This document shows, one piece after another, positions 1 to 10,531 of a stretch of 64,000 nt of DNA. The position numbers and the translations under genes are program-made. Location of the stretch: the NCBI GenBank assembly GCA_034359265.1, contig CP136890.1:45916501-45980500 (forward strand). Direction: 5' to 3'. This DNA comes from Canna indica. Lineage: Eukaryota > Streptophyta > Magnoliopsida > Zingiberales > Cannaceae. The notes under the pieces are model-generated. The model ran no database searches, was not told where the DNA came from, and worked only from the letters and a program-made list of their open reading frames with translations. How positions within the stretch are numbered: the stretch's first letter is position 1; the number at the start of each line of letters is the position of its first letter.

Positions 1-982
1 TGCCAAGCAACTTCAAGCCATCAATGTGTCTTCATTTGATAGTAGTGTCACCCCCTACATTTAAGCATGTAAATTTTGGTACCAAAATTTCTTTGGGTCC
101 TTGGGGGTTAGAAACTTTTGGAACCCAAAGTGACTTAGCATTGGGGTTCCTTTTCGAGACACAATCCCTAACCATATGTCCATACATGCCAGAACATAGA
201 CAATGACCCTTAAATCTAGTAGATCCATGAGGACGGACATGAAGGTGTGGATGAGCATGGGAATATACTTTAGAAGATTTTGCATGAGAGGCATGGACAT
301 ATTTATTTTTCATTTTATCATTTAATGAAAGCAACTCATTCTTTAGTGATAACATGCCAACATTCAAAATTTTAATTTGTAAGCATAATGAGGCATTTTC
401 TATTTTTAATGAGTCATTCAAATTTTGTAGATCTACATTTTTTCTTTTCTAAGGAACTTTTGTCATTTTCCAAGCATTCAACTTTTCTTTTTAAGTCATT
501 ACAGGAGAGCAATAAATCATCATTTTCTTGTTCTAATAACTTATTTTTCTTTCTAAGTTCCTTAAATCATTTTCTAATAACATTAAATTCTTCATACATA
601 TGCTCAATTTCATTTTCTAATTCTATATGAGTAAAAAAATTTCCCCGATAGTAATAGTGGGTACCTCATTATCTTTTGTCATGAAACAACGGTTAGCATT
701 TTCCTTTGAGCTTTCTTCCCCACTTGATGTTGATGATGACTCGCTTTCATCCCAAGTAGCCATTAGTGTTTTTTTCTTTATCCTTCTTCTTTTGTCTTTC
801 TTTAAGGATGATGAGGAGGTGAGCTTGGTCGGACAATCACTCTCCAAGTGTCCGGGCTTGTTGCATTGGAAGCACATGATTCTATTTTGCCCTTCTTCTT
901 CTTGAGACGCTTTCCTATTAGTTCCATCAACATCCGTCCAAGGTGAATTATATCTTCATAGTACTCGGATTCTTCATTCTCC

Positions 983-1029
<47 letters not shown>

Positions 1030-1304
1030 GGTCCTATCACCAAATGGTGCTTTTAAGGCAATGTTCTTGCCTTTGGGGGCATCTTCCTCCTTTTTTGCCT
1101 TCATATAGATCTCATGGGTCATGAGGGATCCAATGAGTTCGGTGAGCTTCATGGTGCCAAGATTCTTGGCCTCCATGATAGCAACCACCTTTGGCTCCCA
1201 TGCTTTGGGAAGTGATCGAAAAAGCTTCCTCACTTTTTCTTCCTCTTGTATGCCCTTTCCAAGGTTAGTTAAAGCATTCACAATATTTTGAAAACATGCA
1301 TACA
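1..1304 (-). pseudogene. copia gag, downstream part (broken)
   Basis: Minus-strand coding remains of a copia gag, read from 1304 down. They include the helical gag segment with KVRKLFRSLPKAWEPK and ELIGSLMTHE (about 1290-1080), then a serine run encoded by a GAT repeat. After a frame change comes a CCHC knuckle, CFQCNKPGHLESDC (about 875-835), then a Lys/Asn-rich coiled-coil-like stretch (620-420). A second knuckle-like segment lies at about 215-170, where CLCSGMYGH replaces the expected CX2C spacing, so this knuckle is damaged. It ends with the WVPK-rich spacer that precedes the protease in this family. The plus-strand relative at 47.5-48.9 kb shows the same order of parts. The known role of this protein is to form the retrotransposon capsid. 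At least two frameshifts mean it is not functional. Confidence 0.85.
983..1029. repeat. (GAT)n microsatellite inside gag
   Basis: About 15 perfect GAT units. On the minus strand they encode the serine run of the copia gag (ATC/TCA/CAT register read as Ser). The sister gag at 48 kb has only short Ser-rich patches here, so the run is an expansion specific to this copy. Confidence 0.9.
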
Positions 1305-1497
1305 TTTTTTTTGCAACAAGGCAAGTGTATTGTATTAATAATGAAGAAGATGTGTACATGTAAAGTTCAGTAGCCAATCACCCTAGGACAAAAGAGTCGA
1401 GAACCTCACCTTCGGCATAGCCATCAGCAAGGTCGAGACCCAAAACCTAGGGTTGATGGTCCCGCTATGATACAATCGTAGCAATCTCAAAGGAAAG

Positions 1498-1750
1498 ACA
1501 TCCCACAGCTCGGGAAAGGCACACAAGTCATGATGACCTAAAACTCACAAACTGAGGGAAGTAATAAGCAATAAGTCCCACAGCCCGGGAAAAGCTCACA
1601 ATCATACCGACACGTCTAGCAATATAGAAATAGGAATAAGCACAAAGTCCCATAGCCCAAGAAAGGCAATAACCAGGAAAAAGTGATAGGCTTGGCTCAA
1701 ATCAAGGGCCATAAAAACACTGAATCCCACAGCCCGGGACAGGCAACACC
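1498..1750 (-). repeat. LINE 3' UTR internal repeats
   Basis: Four imperfect copies of a motif reading CCCACAGCCCGGGAAAGGCA on the plus strand, near 1500, 1577, 1647 and 1725 (spacing 70-80 bp), within the LINE A 3' UTR. The same motif, in the other orientation, occurs three times in LINE C (near 51594, 51671 and 51732) and twice in LINE B (near 57124 and 57204). It is therefore a family trait and not a local accident. Confidence 0.8.
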
Positions 1751-1806
1751 TCATGTAAGATAGGAATCAAACTAGAAGTGCATGAATAAACAAAAGACAC
1801 AACATA

Positions 1807-4800
1807 TCAGTTTCTTGCATCCCCAGTGGTGCCCCTAGTCCTCTTCTGCATAGTGTCATCCAGGATATGTTTGGCAAGGGCCTCCCAAGATAATTGTCCT
1901 TCCTCATGCATCCGCCGATTCCACTCTCTCCACAGATAGTGAATAGTGGTAGTGAGAAGAAGCTTTCTCAATAACTTGGCATCAAAGGAGCCGCCAAAAT
2001 GTTGCGAAAGCCATGGCATACAATTTGCCAAGGTATCTCCATGTGGTAACATCCCAAGTACCTTGCGCCAGATCTTTTGAGAGTAAGTGCAGCATAATAG
2101 GATATGATCTATGCTCTCACTATCTCCTCTACACAGGTAACAGATATTTGGCCCTTGCTTACCCCATCTACGCATGCGATCAAATGTTGGGAGCCTTCTC
2201 CAGAAAGCCGGTCATGAGATGAAGGAGAATCAAGGTACATGACCATTAAACCATAGCAGACTATGCCAAGCTACATCAGGTTCAGTGGAATTAAATTTGT
2301 TGTATGCCGACTTAAGGCTGAAAGTGCCCGATGGGGAAGCTGTCCAAAGGATGGCATCACACCCATGTCTATCATGAAGTCGGACCTGCTGTAGGGTTTG
2401 CCATGAATCGAATAAGCACGAATGGTGGAATCCAACCGTGTTCCACCCTTCAAGAGAAAGGATATCAGATACTATATCAGTAGAGAGAGCAGGGATACTA
2501 TAAGGGTATCGTCTAACAATGTGAAAGAGAATCCCATCAGGGTGTCGTGGGTCATGCCATAGCCTGGTACCTTTGAGCAAGATATCTAACGTTGAAAATG
2601 CTCCTTGTCACCCAAGCAAGTGTATAAGGGACCTGGCGAGTCCAAATAGAGTGCTCCCTCAAGTAATTGCTATGAACCCATCTCACCCAAAGTGAATCCT
2701 TCTTAGATGCAATGGCCCATATGTATCTCATCATACATGCCGGATTAAGCTTCCTAATATTTCTCAGCCCCAATCCACCTTTTTCTTTTGGTTTGCACAC
2801 GGACAACTAGGCGATCCGTTGGTTACACTTGAGCGATCGGCCAGACCAAAGGAACCGGGCCAAGAGCTGCTCAATACAGATAATAACCTGTTGAGGGAGA
2901 GAAAAAGAAGAGCACCAATATAATATCTTTCCCATCAAAACAGATTTGATAAGCTCCAAGCGACCTGCAAAAGAGAGACATTTACTAGTCCATCCATTGA
3001 TTTGTGATGCAATTCTATCCATCAGGGGCTGGCAGTCCTGGAAAGATGGCCTAGTCGATAGTAGAGGAATCCCCAAGTATCGAACTGGTAGAGAACCAAA
3101 AGGCATGTCCAACACCGTAGCAATAGAAGCCCTCAGCTCCGGGGATGTGTCAGAGATGTATAAGTGGGATTTCATGTTGCTCGTACGCAGTCCTAAAACT
3201 TAGTGAAAGTGCTCTAGGCAATCCTTTAAAATCGTGGCTGACATAATATCTGCCTTGGAGAATAAAAATAGATCATCAGCAAAGGACAGATGGGTAACAA
3301 ATGGAGTGAGGAACCTATGGTGGGGTGTAAGCCGTCCAGATGCAACTTGATCATCCAATAGATCCGAAAAATACTGCATAGCGAGGATAAACAGATAAGG
3401 AGCCATGGGACATCCCTGACGGAGACCTCTGCTACTCTGAAAGAAACCACAACTAGTGTCGTTCATGTTTATTATAAATTTGGGATTGGAGATGCATGCT
3501 TTGACCCAGCTAATCATAATCCCAGGGAAGCCATATTGTCTCATCAGTTCAAGTAGGAATCCATCTGACTGAATCGTAAGCTTTATGAAGATTGATCTTG
3601 ACTGCCATTCTAGGTGACCCTCGCTGCAGGTGATATCCTGTCATAAGCTCATGACATAGAGCAATATTTTCATGGATAAGACGGCCTTTCAGAAAAGCAT
3701 GCTGGTTGGGACCAATGAATTCACCCAGGACCTTCTGCAACCTGTTTGCAATGATTTTAGAGATAAATCGATAAATTATTTTACATATCGATTTGGGCCG
3801 GTAATCTGCAAAAGTATCAGGGCGCTTCTTCTTTGCCACTAATGTTATTGAAGTGATGTTGATTTCCTGAAGGAGGCATTTGGAAATCAAAGAAGCTCTG
3901 GATAGCTCTAATGACATCTTGCCCAATGATTTCCCGCGTGGCCACGAAGAATTCTTTGGTAAAATCATCAATTCCTGGAGCTTTGTTATTAGGCGATTGC
4001 CGAATAGCTTCCATGACCTCTTAAACGTGGATTGGTTTTCCCAAGAAGCTCAATGCTTTCTTGCTTCAGTCTTCTTTGAATCTTGAGCCCCGAGAAATCT
4101 GCATGTTCAAAGGGAGCATTAAACAGGTTATTAAAGAAATTCACCGCTTCTTGGTTCACCTGATCACCGTACACCCGCTGTCCTGACTCATTCATAATAG
4201 AGTGAATAGAATTCTTGTGGCATCTCTGTTTAAAGGCCTTGTAGAAATATTTAGAATTGGAATCCCCAATCTTAAGCCATTGGACTCTAGATTTTTGTTT
4301 CAGGCTTGCTTCTTCCTCATTCAAAAAAGACTGAAGCTGCCCCCTCAGGTCTCTTTCCTCTATGTGTAGAGCGCCGTCAAGCGGACTCTGCTGAATTCGA
4401 GTCTGCAGGACTTCAAGCTGTTCTACTAATTTCCTCTTTTCCGACGTGTCCCGGATATGATTATTATAGGCCCAAAGTTTGAGGGAACGCTAGGTAAGCT
4501 TAAGTTTCTGAACCAGAGAGAACATAGGAGTGGGCCTTCTCCGATCTCTGCATATTACACGCTGAGACCAAGCCTCTTTAACTATATTCAAAAAGTCAGG
4601 TTTATGTATCCATTGATTGAAGAACTTAAATGGGCCTTTCCTGCGCTTGGATTTCTGACAGCACAGTAAAAGCAAGAGAGTGATCAGAGATCCCAGGGGT
4701 ATGGAACACTACCTCATTGTCAGGGTAGAAGGAGAGCCAGTCTGCATTCACTAGTACCCTATCAAACTTGCACATTATCCTGCTAGAGCCAATCTGGTTG

Positions 4801-5390
4801 TTAGTGCAAGTGTATTTACATCCTGTCCATTTGATATCAGCGAGCTCTAACATGTCTAGGTAATCTTCTATCTGAAAAGCTGCCGATGGAGGAAAGTGCC
4901 GACCCCCAACTTTCTCCAAAGAATTAAATACAGTGTTGAAGTCGCCTATGACAACCCAAGGACCATCAACTAAGCGTCGGAGCCCACTCAGTTGATCCCA
5001 CATCCGCCGTCTATCCTGCTCTTCATTTCTTCCATAAACCGCAGTGAAGAAGAATGAGATATCAGAGCCAAGCATCATAGCCTTACCAAAGATAGTCTGA
5101 TCTGATTCCGAGATAATGTGATAATCCATCACTGTAGGATCCCAAGCTAAGCATATGCGACCATTGGGTGCTGAGCTATGATTAAAGAAATACTTCCATC
5201 CTCCTGTGACAGACTGAATGATTTGAGCTGCTCTATTTCACTTTACCTTTGTTTCCAAAAGCCAAACTGAGTTAAGATTATTCAAATTAATACTGCTACG
5301 CACTGCAACTCGGCGTGTCGAGGAATTCAATCCTCGCACGTTCCATGAAGCTATGCTAATCATGGGGAGGAATAGAAGAGGGTGCTTGGC
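1807..5390 (-). pseudogene. LINE A ORF2: endonuclease and reverse transcriptase (broken)
   Basis: Read on the minus strand from about 5390. The apurinic-type endonuclease begins SWNVRGLN (about 5365), has a stop near 5225, then carries IGDFNTVF (about 4945) and the late GISDHSL motif (about 4690). The reverse transcriptase follows: a QHAFLKGRLI motif (about 3700), RQGCPMAPYLF (about 3400), and the catalytic box SFADDLFLFS (about 3270). The tail has the zf-RVT-like CYLCRGDSESIDHILLCC (about 2145-2090). Normally this protein nicks the target and primes reverse transcription from the LINE RNA. Here at least eight frameshifts or stops divide it, so this copy is dead. The family assignment is secure because all domains occur in the standard order on one strand. 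Confidence 0.92.
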
Positions 5391-5479
5391 CCCCTTTCTC
5401 CAAATTTATCCCCCTTTTAACTTTTCCATAAAGTCTATACTCATGATTGTTCCACTACTAGAAACTTGGTCTTCAGCAA

Positions 5480-5760
5480 CGGCTATCAGCAACGGCCGCT
5501 CAAGCCGTTGCTATTTGCAACGGCATTCTTACGGCCGCCCGAGCCGTTGCAGATATTTGTATCTGCAACGGCGTTCTAACGGACACGCGAGCCGTTGCGG
5601 ATTATTTTAATTATCCGCAACGGCTTTCTGACAGAAAGGCGGGCCGTTGCTAATATTTTAATTATCAGCAACGGCTTTCTAACGGACAAGTGAGCCGTTG
5701 CTGATGATAACTTATTAGCAACGGCTTTCTAACGGGCGAGTGAGCCGTTGCTGATAAGTT
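5480..5760. repeat. CACTA 5' subterminal repeats
   Basis: At least ten copies of AGCAACGGC or its complement GCCGTTGC, in both orientations, spaced by roughly 10-45 bp. Many form short inverted pairs around a variable middle. The mirror zone is at 8705-8995. Confidence 0.9.
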
Positions 5761-6254
5761 TATATAGGGCACCAGTCGCGCCCGACCCTTCTTCCTCCCG
5801 CTGCTGCCGCCGCCGCTCCTGCTCTCGCCTCTCGCCGCCGCTGCCGCTGCTGTCGACGCCGACGACGCCGATGACGCCTATTCCTCCCCCGCTGCTGCCG
5901 ACTTGTTCAGGTATGCCTCGCCAGCCGGCCGTCTCTTCCTATTGCGGCCGGCGGGAATTAATCCGACCGAAACCCTATTTCAAGGGCTTCGGCCGGCGGT
6001 GGTCGGCCGATGGCCACCGCCGGACCATGTACAGTGGCCGGACAGTGTGTCCGGCCACTGTTCGCCGGCGCTGGAGTCCACCTGACTCCGGTGCCGGGAA
6101 TTTGTAGATTATTTAATTATTATTTAAATTAATTGTTTTTTGTTTTATAATTGTTTTATTGTTTTATAATTGTTAATTAATTGTTAATTAATTATTTAAA
6201 TTAATTGTTTAATTTGTTAGATTAATTATTAGGGTTTAGATTAATTTCAGAATT

Positions 6255-6450
6255 GTCCACTTCGGACGCGTGTCGGAATCGTCCACTTCGGACGCGCGCC
6301 AGAATCGTCCACTTCGGACGTGCGCCGGTATCGTCCACTTCGGACGTACGCCGGAATTGTCCACTTCGGACGCGCGCCGGAATCGTCCACATCGGACGCG
6401 CGCAGAAATCGTCCACTTCGGACGCGCGCCGGAATCGTCCAATATGGACT
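6255..6450. repeat. 26-bp tandem repeat in the CACTA element
   Basis: Seven consecutive units and a degenerate eighth of a 26-bp repeat starting GTCCACTTCGGACG. Unit length is constant and most differences are single substitutions. As 26 is not a multiple of three, all forward and reverse frames stay open through the array. That creates several short repetitive reading frames, which I do not consider genes. Confidence 0.92.
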
Positions 6451-6658
6451 CGAACGGTCTCGAAACATTTAGAAAATAATCATGCATCCGACGAGTTCAT
6501 ATGTTTCACGTACGCATCGACGAGTCGGATATGATTTAGCAAAACCTTAGATCCGTTCGGGGATTGTATATTCGTGTAAAAGAAGTAGATGATCTTTTAT
6601 ACGATGTACAATTCTTGAATTGTCCCTGATTGGACAATTTGGGAATATAGTTATTTGT

Positions 6659-6830
6659 ACTGCACTTACGTTTTTATTTTAACTGTTAACTAATTATTCT
6701 AAATTTCAGCAACATCTCTCTTGTTCTCCGATACGCGCCCAGATGATATGCGTATTCGGAGAACTATAGGGAGATGCTGCCGAAATTTAGAATAATTAGT
6801 TAACAGTTAAAATAAAAACGTAAGTGCAGT
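6659..6830. repeat. Long foldback (inverted repeat) upstream of the CACTA transposase
   Basis: Two arms of about 75 bp, 6659-6736 and 6750-6830, separated by a loop of about 13 bp. The outer 50 bp pair perfectly (ACTGCACTTACG at the left end pairs with CGTAAGTGCAGT at the right end). The inner part has a few mismatches and indels. The foldback lies about 85 bp before the transposase start codon. Confidence 0.92.
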
Positions 6831-6913
6831 TCAAATAACATAAATCCCGAATGGAATAGGACAATCTCACCTAAAGACATTAACCAAAGAAATTATCATT
6901 GATTGACATAATC

Positions 6914-8421
6914 ATGTCGGCTGATCGAAGTTGGATGTACCGACGTCTTGATCGTGGAGCTTTAACGAATGAGTTTCGATTAGGCGTAACGTACTTCCTA
7001 AATTTCGCCTATTCGAATCAGAATTTCGTTAGCATGGGTGATCAAATCCGATGTCCGTGCCGCATTTGTGCAAATGGACGATTTTTGGATCGGGAGACTG
7101 TCACTCTGCATCTATATACCAAAGGATTTGCACCAAGATATTTTCTATGGACTTGTCACGGGGAGTCACGCGAAGTCGGACGTCGAGCAATCCTGTCGTT
7201 CAGACATATGGTGAATCTTCCTCTGCTGGTGCTTCTTCATCTAGTCAATGTAATCCCTATAGAACTATGATACTTGATAGTCTTGGGGGTCAATTCCACC
7301 TGAATGATAATATTGATCGGCCAGTTCTTCAGACATCAGTCCCACCAGATACTACAGCGGTTGATATCACAGAAGTAGGGGCTGCGGTAGAGATTGAATT
7401 ACCGAATAAAGAAGCTGTAGAATTTTACGAGATGTTGAAAGCTGCCGATGAACCTTTGTATGAGAATTGTCCTAAATACACTAGGTTTTCAGCAATGACA
7501 CAGCTCTTAATCATCAAGGCCGATTGTAATATCAGCGGAGTTGCGTATGATCGGATTGCTGGATTGATTAATGGAATGCTGCCTACTGATAACAAGTTTG
7601 AGCCAACTTTTTATAAGACTAAAAAGCTAATGAGAAAATTGGGGCTTGGGTACGAAAAAATACACGCGTGCCAAAATAACTGCATTTTATATTATAAAGA
7701 AAATGTGCAGTTGGATAAATGCCCTGTATGTCAGCATCCTCGTTACAAGGAGAAGAAATCGGTCCGACAGAAAAATATCTCGTTTAAGGTGCTTCGGTAT
7801 TTTCCACTAACACCGAGACTTCAAAGATTATTCATGTCGGAAAAGACAGCCCCCTACATGAGTTGGCATGCAAGAAGTCGTGATGATACAGTAATGACTC
7901 ATCCATCTGACAGTGAAGCATGGAAACATTTGGATACATATTATCCTTCATTTGCTAGGGATACTAGAAATATCAGATTGGGATTGTGCACAAATGGTTT
8001 TAATCCGTTTGGACATTCTGCAACTCCTTATTCAGTTTGGCCAGTGCTGCTGACAGTTTATAATTTGCCACCGTCAATGTGCATGAAAGATGAATTTATT
8101 TATCTTTCGATGATTATTCTGGGTCCTAAGGGTCCGCGAAAAGAAATTGACATATTTCTCAGACCCTTGATAGATGAATTGAAAATATTGTGGACTGAGG
8201 GAGCTGTCACTTATGATTGTCATCGGACTCTAGAGGAGACGGTCGCGCGTCAGAGTCAGATGATGGCGGAGATGCATGCTATGCTACGCAACATGTCAGG
8301 TCATCCCGAAGCAGGCATCTCTTCGGCATCATCTCATCCATCGTCCTCGAGTCAGTCCACGCCGGTGTACACTCAAGCACTCCAGACCCCGCCATATGAT
8401 CCAGGCCATCCTCCATCGTGA
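6914..8421 (+). pseudogene. CACTA transposase (TNP2-like) with one frameshift and a fused tail
   Basis: ATG at 6914 opens a transposase-associated domain: DRSWMYRRLDRGALTNEF, then the cysteine pair CPCRIC (about 7055) and HLYTKGF. A frameshift near 7160-7190 moves the reading into the frame that is open from 7051 to 8421. There the TNP2 family signature appears: DKCPVCQHPRYK (about 7720), RYFPLTPRLQRLF, WHARSRDD, the W..LD..YP..A segment, LGLCTNGFNPFG and the stretch up to WTEGAVTYD (about 8210). The usual continuation with the rest of the catalytic domain is absent. The frame passes instead directly into a short Met/Gln-rich segment and a Ser/Pro-rich end, like the end of the companion regulatory protein of such elements. 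This is an internal-deletion fusion and is probably inactive. The family call is firm. The origin of the tail is an inference. Confidence 0.88.
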
Positions 8422-8704
8422 TCGTGAGATTTTGTTTATATTGACTTTGTTACTGAGATATTGAACTTGTTTAATTTATATTGACTTTGTTACTTAGATA
8501 TTGATACTTCAATTTTGCATTTGAATTGTTTTTATACTATCGTGGATAATTATCAATATAAATATAATTGTTTTGATGTATATCTTGGTATGTTTGTGAT
8601 GTGTGAATGAATGTGTGTATGAGTGTATGGGTGTGTGAGTTATGTATCTGATAATGTATCAATGGAAACTTTAAATTTTAAATTTTTTCGTTACCAGGTT
8701 CACA

Positions 8705-8995
8705 TCATCAGCAACGGCTTTCCCACGGCCGTCCGTGGGAAAGCCGTTGCTAAAAGTTTATCGAAAGCCGTTGCTGATGACCTACAGCAACGGCTTAGAG
8801 ACGGGCTTTTACTAACGGCGTTGCTACGGACTCAGCGGCTGTTGCTATTAATGTTATCAGCAACGGCTCCGTGTCCGTTGCTGATACTATTTTTAGCGAC
8901 GGCCCAAGCGGCCGTTGCTGAAACATCGCTAAGTTATCAGCAACGCGAGTTTCTGTCACGGCTCTATTGCAACGGCTCGGCCGTTGCTGATGCCC
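8705..8995. repeat. CACTA 3' subterminal repeats
   Basis: Copies of AGCAACGGC/GCCGTTGC in both orientations (for example near 8710, 8745, 8770, 8785, 8860 and 8975), mirroring the 5' end. An apparent ORF at 8623-9162 crosses this zone and is not a gene. Confidence 0.88.
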
Positions 8996-9164
8996 ATTTT
9001 TCTAGTAGTGTTCTCTGCACATTCTCCCTCTTCAAGGACCTGAAAAATGCCAGTCCATTGTGCTTATGCTCCATACACCGAGCTTCCACATATACCTTGC
9101 TTTTCCTGGCTGGTGTAGGTGGCAAAACCCCAATAGGCTGCCTCTGCACAATACTCGACTAATG

Positions 9165-10531
9165 CTATAATGAAGCCCCAGGCTTCTCAAGAATCGCTTG
9201 CTTCTTACTTGTTTCACCCTTTTCAGATCGCGCCACATCAGAACTCCCGTGTAGATGAGATCCCTCAACAATGCTACTCGAGATCGGCTTCTTAGGGACC
9301 CATTTGGGTGCCATCTTCCTGGCTAAGGAAGGGCACAGAGTGGCCAAAAATTGAGCAAAGAGAACATCGCCTTGGCTTCCATTCATATTCCAACTGGATT
9401 TCATACTTATTATCTCTCACGGTGAAGCTGAGATTTTCAGGGAGGCCTGCTCCAACATCCATCTCAATACAAATACGAGCATACCCTATCCGACTTTTTT
9501 CAGCTGTCGGCTTGTCCATGTATAGCGGCTTGCCAAGTCGACTCATGATTTTTCCAATAATAGATGCACTCCAGAATTCCAACGGTAAGCCACGAATTTT
9601 AACCCATAGAGGAATAGATGATAATGATTCTTTTTCAAGCTTCATACCAGGAGACCATCGTTTGAGCAACAAAATTTTCCCTTGAATGAACCAGGGCCCC
9701 CCTTCTAATGCAGAGAGCATATCCTCCTCTTGAGAAAATCTGAAGATGAGAAAACCACTAGGGAGGGAGAAGGTTTAACACCAGGGCCCCCCTTCCAATG
9801 CAGAGAGCATATCCTCCTCCTTTTGGGCGCCATAGCATCAGAGTACGCTCTTTGATTGTATGGAAAAAAGGTTTAACACCGATAAAGTGACCAACCAGTG
9901 AAAACCGCCAATGGTCCACCCCGGCTTCTAACTCCTCATCAGACACATCAACCACAAATTCACCATTTTGAAGGTTTGGCTTTTCAAATTTCAACGAGCA
10001 GTCTACTTGCACAGCGGAAGAAGAAAATAGCGAAGACCATGGTTTAGGGGAACTTGAGGGAACCTGAATCATACTCATATCATGAAGCTTATCTCCTGAA
10101 CTTAACTGATTTCCACCCAATGACTGATCATCACCCTTGTCCATAGCACCATACATAATGGCTGATATATCCTGCCTCCCTTGAGGATCATCAGAGACAG
10201 CAAGCTCCTCCTCAACCAAGGGAACATTTGGACAGACATGAGGAACACTACAGCTCCCATTTTGCAATGGCGGAAAAGACTCCACATCCAGAGTAGGAAT
10301 CATATCAGCTTCACCTGCATGCAGCTTGCAAGTCTGATCTATAGAGGACTGATAGACATCCACAACATCATTGTGCACCTTTGAGGCAACCTGAGATTCC
10401 ACTGCTGCTCCTCCTAGGACCACCCGACGGGCCCACAGAGCTCTACTTGACCTAGCCATTAGGCGAAGGGAAGCCCTAGCCTCAGCCAAGAAACGAAGAG
10501 GAGAACACTGTTGAGCCACCGCACCGCTCAA
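9165..10531 (-). pseudogene. LINE A ORF1: nucleic-acid-binding protein (DUF4283/zf-CCHC_4 type, broken)
   Basis: The minus-strand reading runs from about 10531 down to 9165. An acidic, Ser-rich N-terminal part is followed by the DUF4283-like fold: WRFSLVGHF, LWRPKGG, then GGPWFIQGKILLLKRW (about 9700-9650), LPLWVKIRGLPLEFW-like sequence, and IGKIMSRLGKPLYMD. After that comes a zinc-knuckle region beginning RRCSLCSIFGHS (about 9350), where a frameshift breaks the third ligand. The tail MAPKWVPKKP follows in another frame. In plant L1 elements this protein binds the LINE RNA and chaperones it. A partial duplication with a 90-bp period (9691-9729 copied at 9781-9819) has split the DUF4283 region and shifted the frame. 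Confidence 0.85.
9691..9819. repeat. 90-bp-period partial duplication in LINE ORF1
   Basis: A 39-bp block starting CCAGGGCCCCCC at 9691 recurs at 9781 with one mismatch. The intervening sequence is not repeated further. It breaks ORF1. Confidence 0.88.

Larger units (their letters stand above)
5453..9010 (+). mobile_element. CACTA (En/Spm-type) DNA transposon, internally deleted
   Basis: The ends read CACTACTAGAAA at 5453 and its reverse complement TTTCTAGTAGTG ending at 9010. A 3-bp target-site duplication TTC lies at 5450-5452 and 9011-9013. Both ends carry many direct and inverted copies of a subterminal motif built on AGCAACGGC / GCCGTTGC (5480-5760 and 8705-8995), the expected transposase-binding zone. 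Inside are a GC-rich stretch (5760-6100), a 26-bp tandem repeat, a long foldback, and a transposase fusion pseudogene. At 3.56 kb it is much shorter than an autonomous CACTA element. It sits in LINE A upstream of the endonuclease. Confidence 0.95.

Noticed and set aside
5748..6107. Arg/Pro-rich ORF of 119 codons
   Set aside because: It is a GC-rich zone of the CACTA element with no family match that I recognise and no support from position relative to the transposase.
6255..6450. CRISPR-like array
   Set aside because: Units are contiguous with no unique spacers, the genome is a plant, and the array is inside a CACTA element.
6222..6534. Repetitive proteins rich in RTSEVD/ARPKWTI on both strands
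   Set aside because: These are translations of the 26-bp DNA tandem array, open in several frames only because of the repeat.
8623..9162. 179-codon ORF
   Set aside because: It runs across CACTA subterminal repeats and out through the element's end into LINE sequence, and has no domain.
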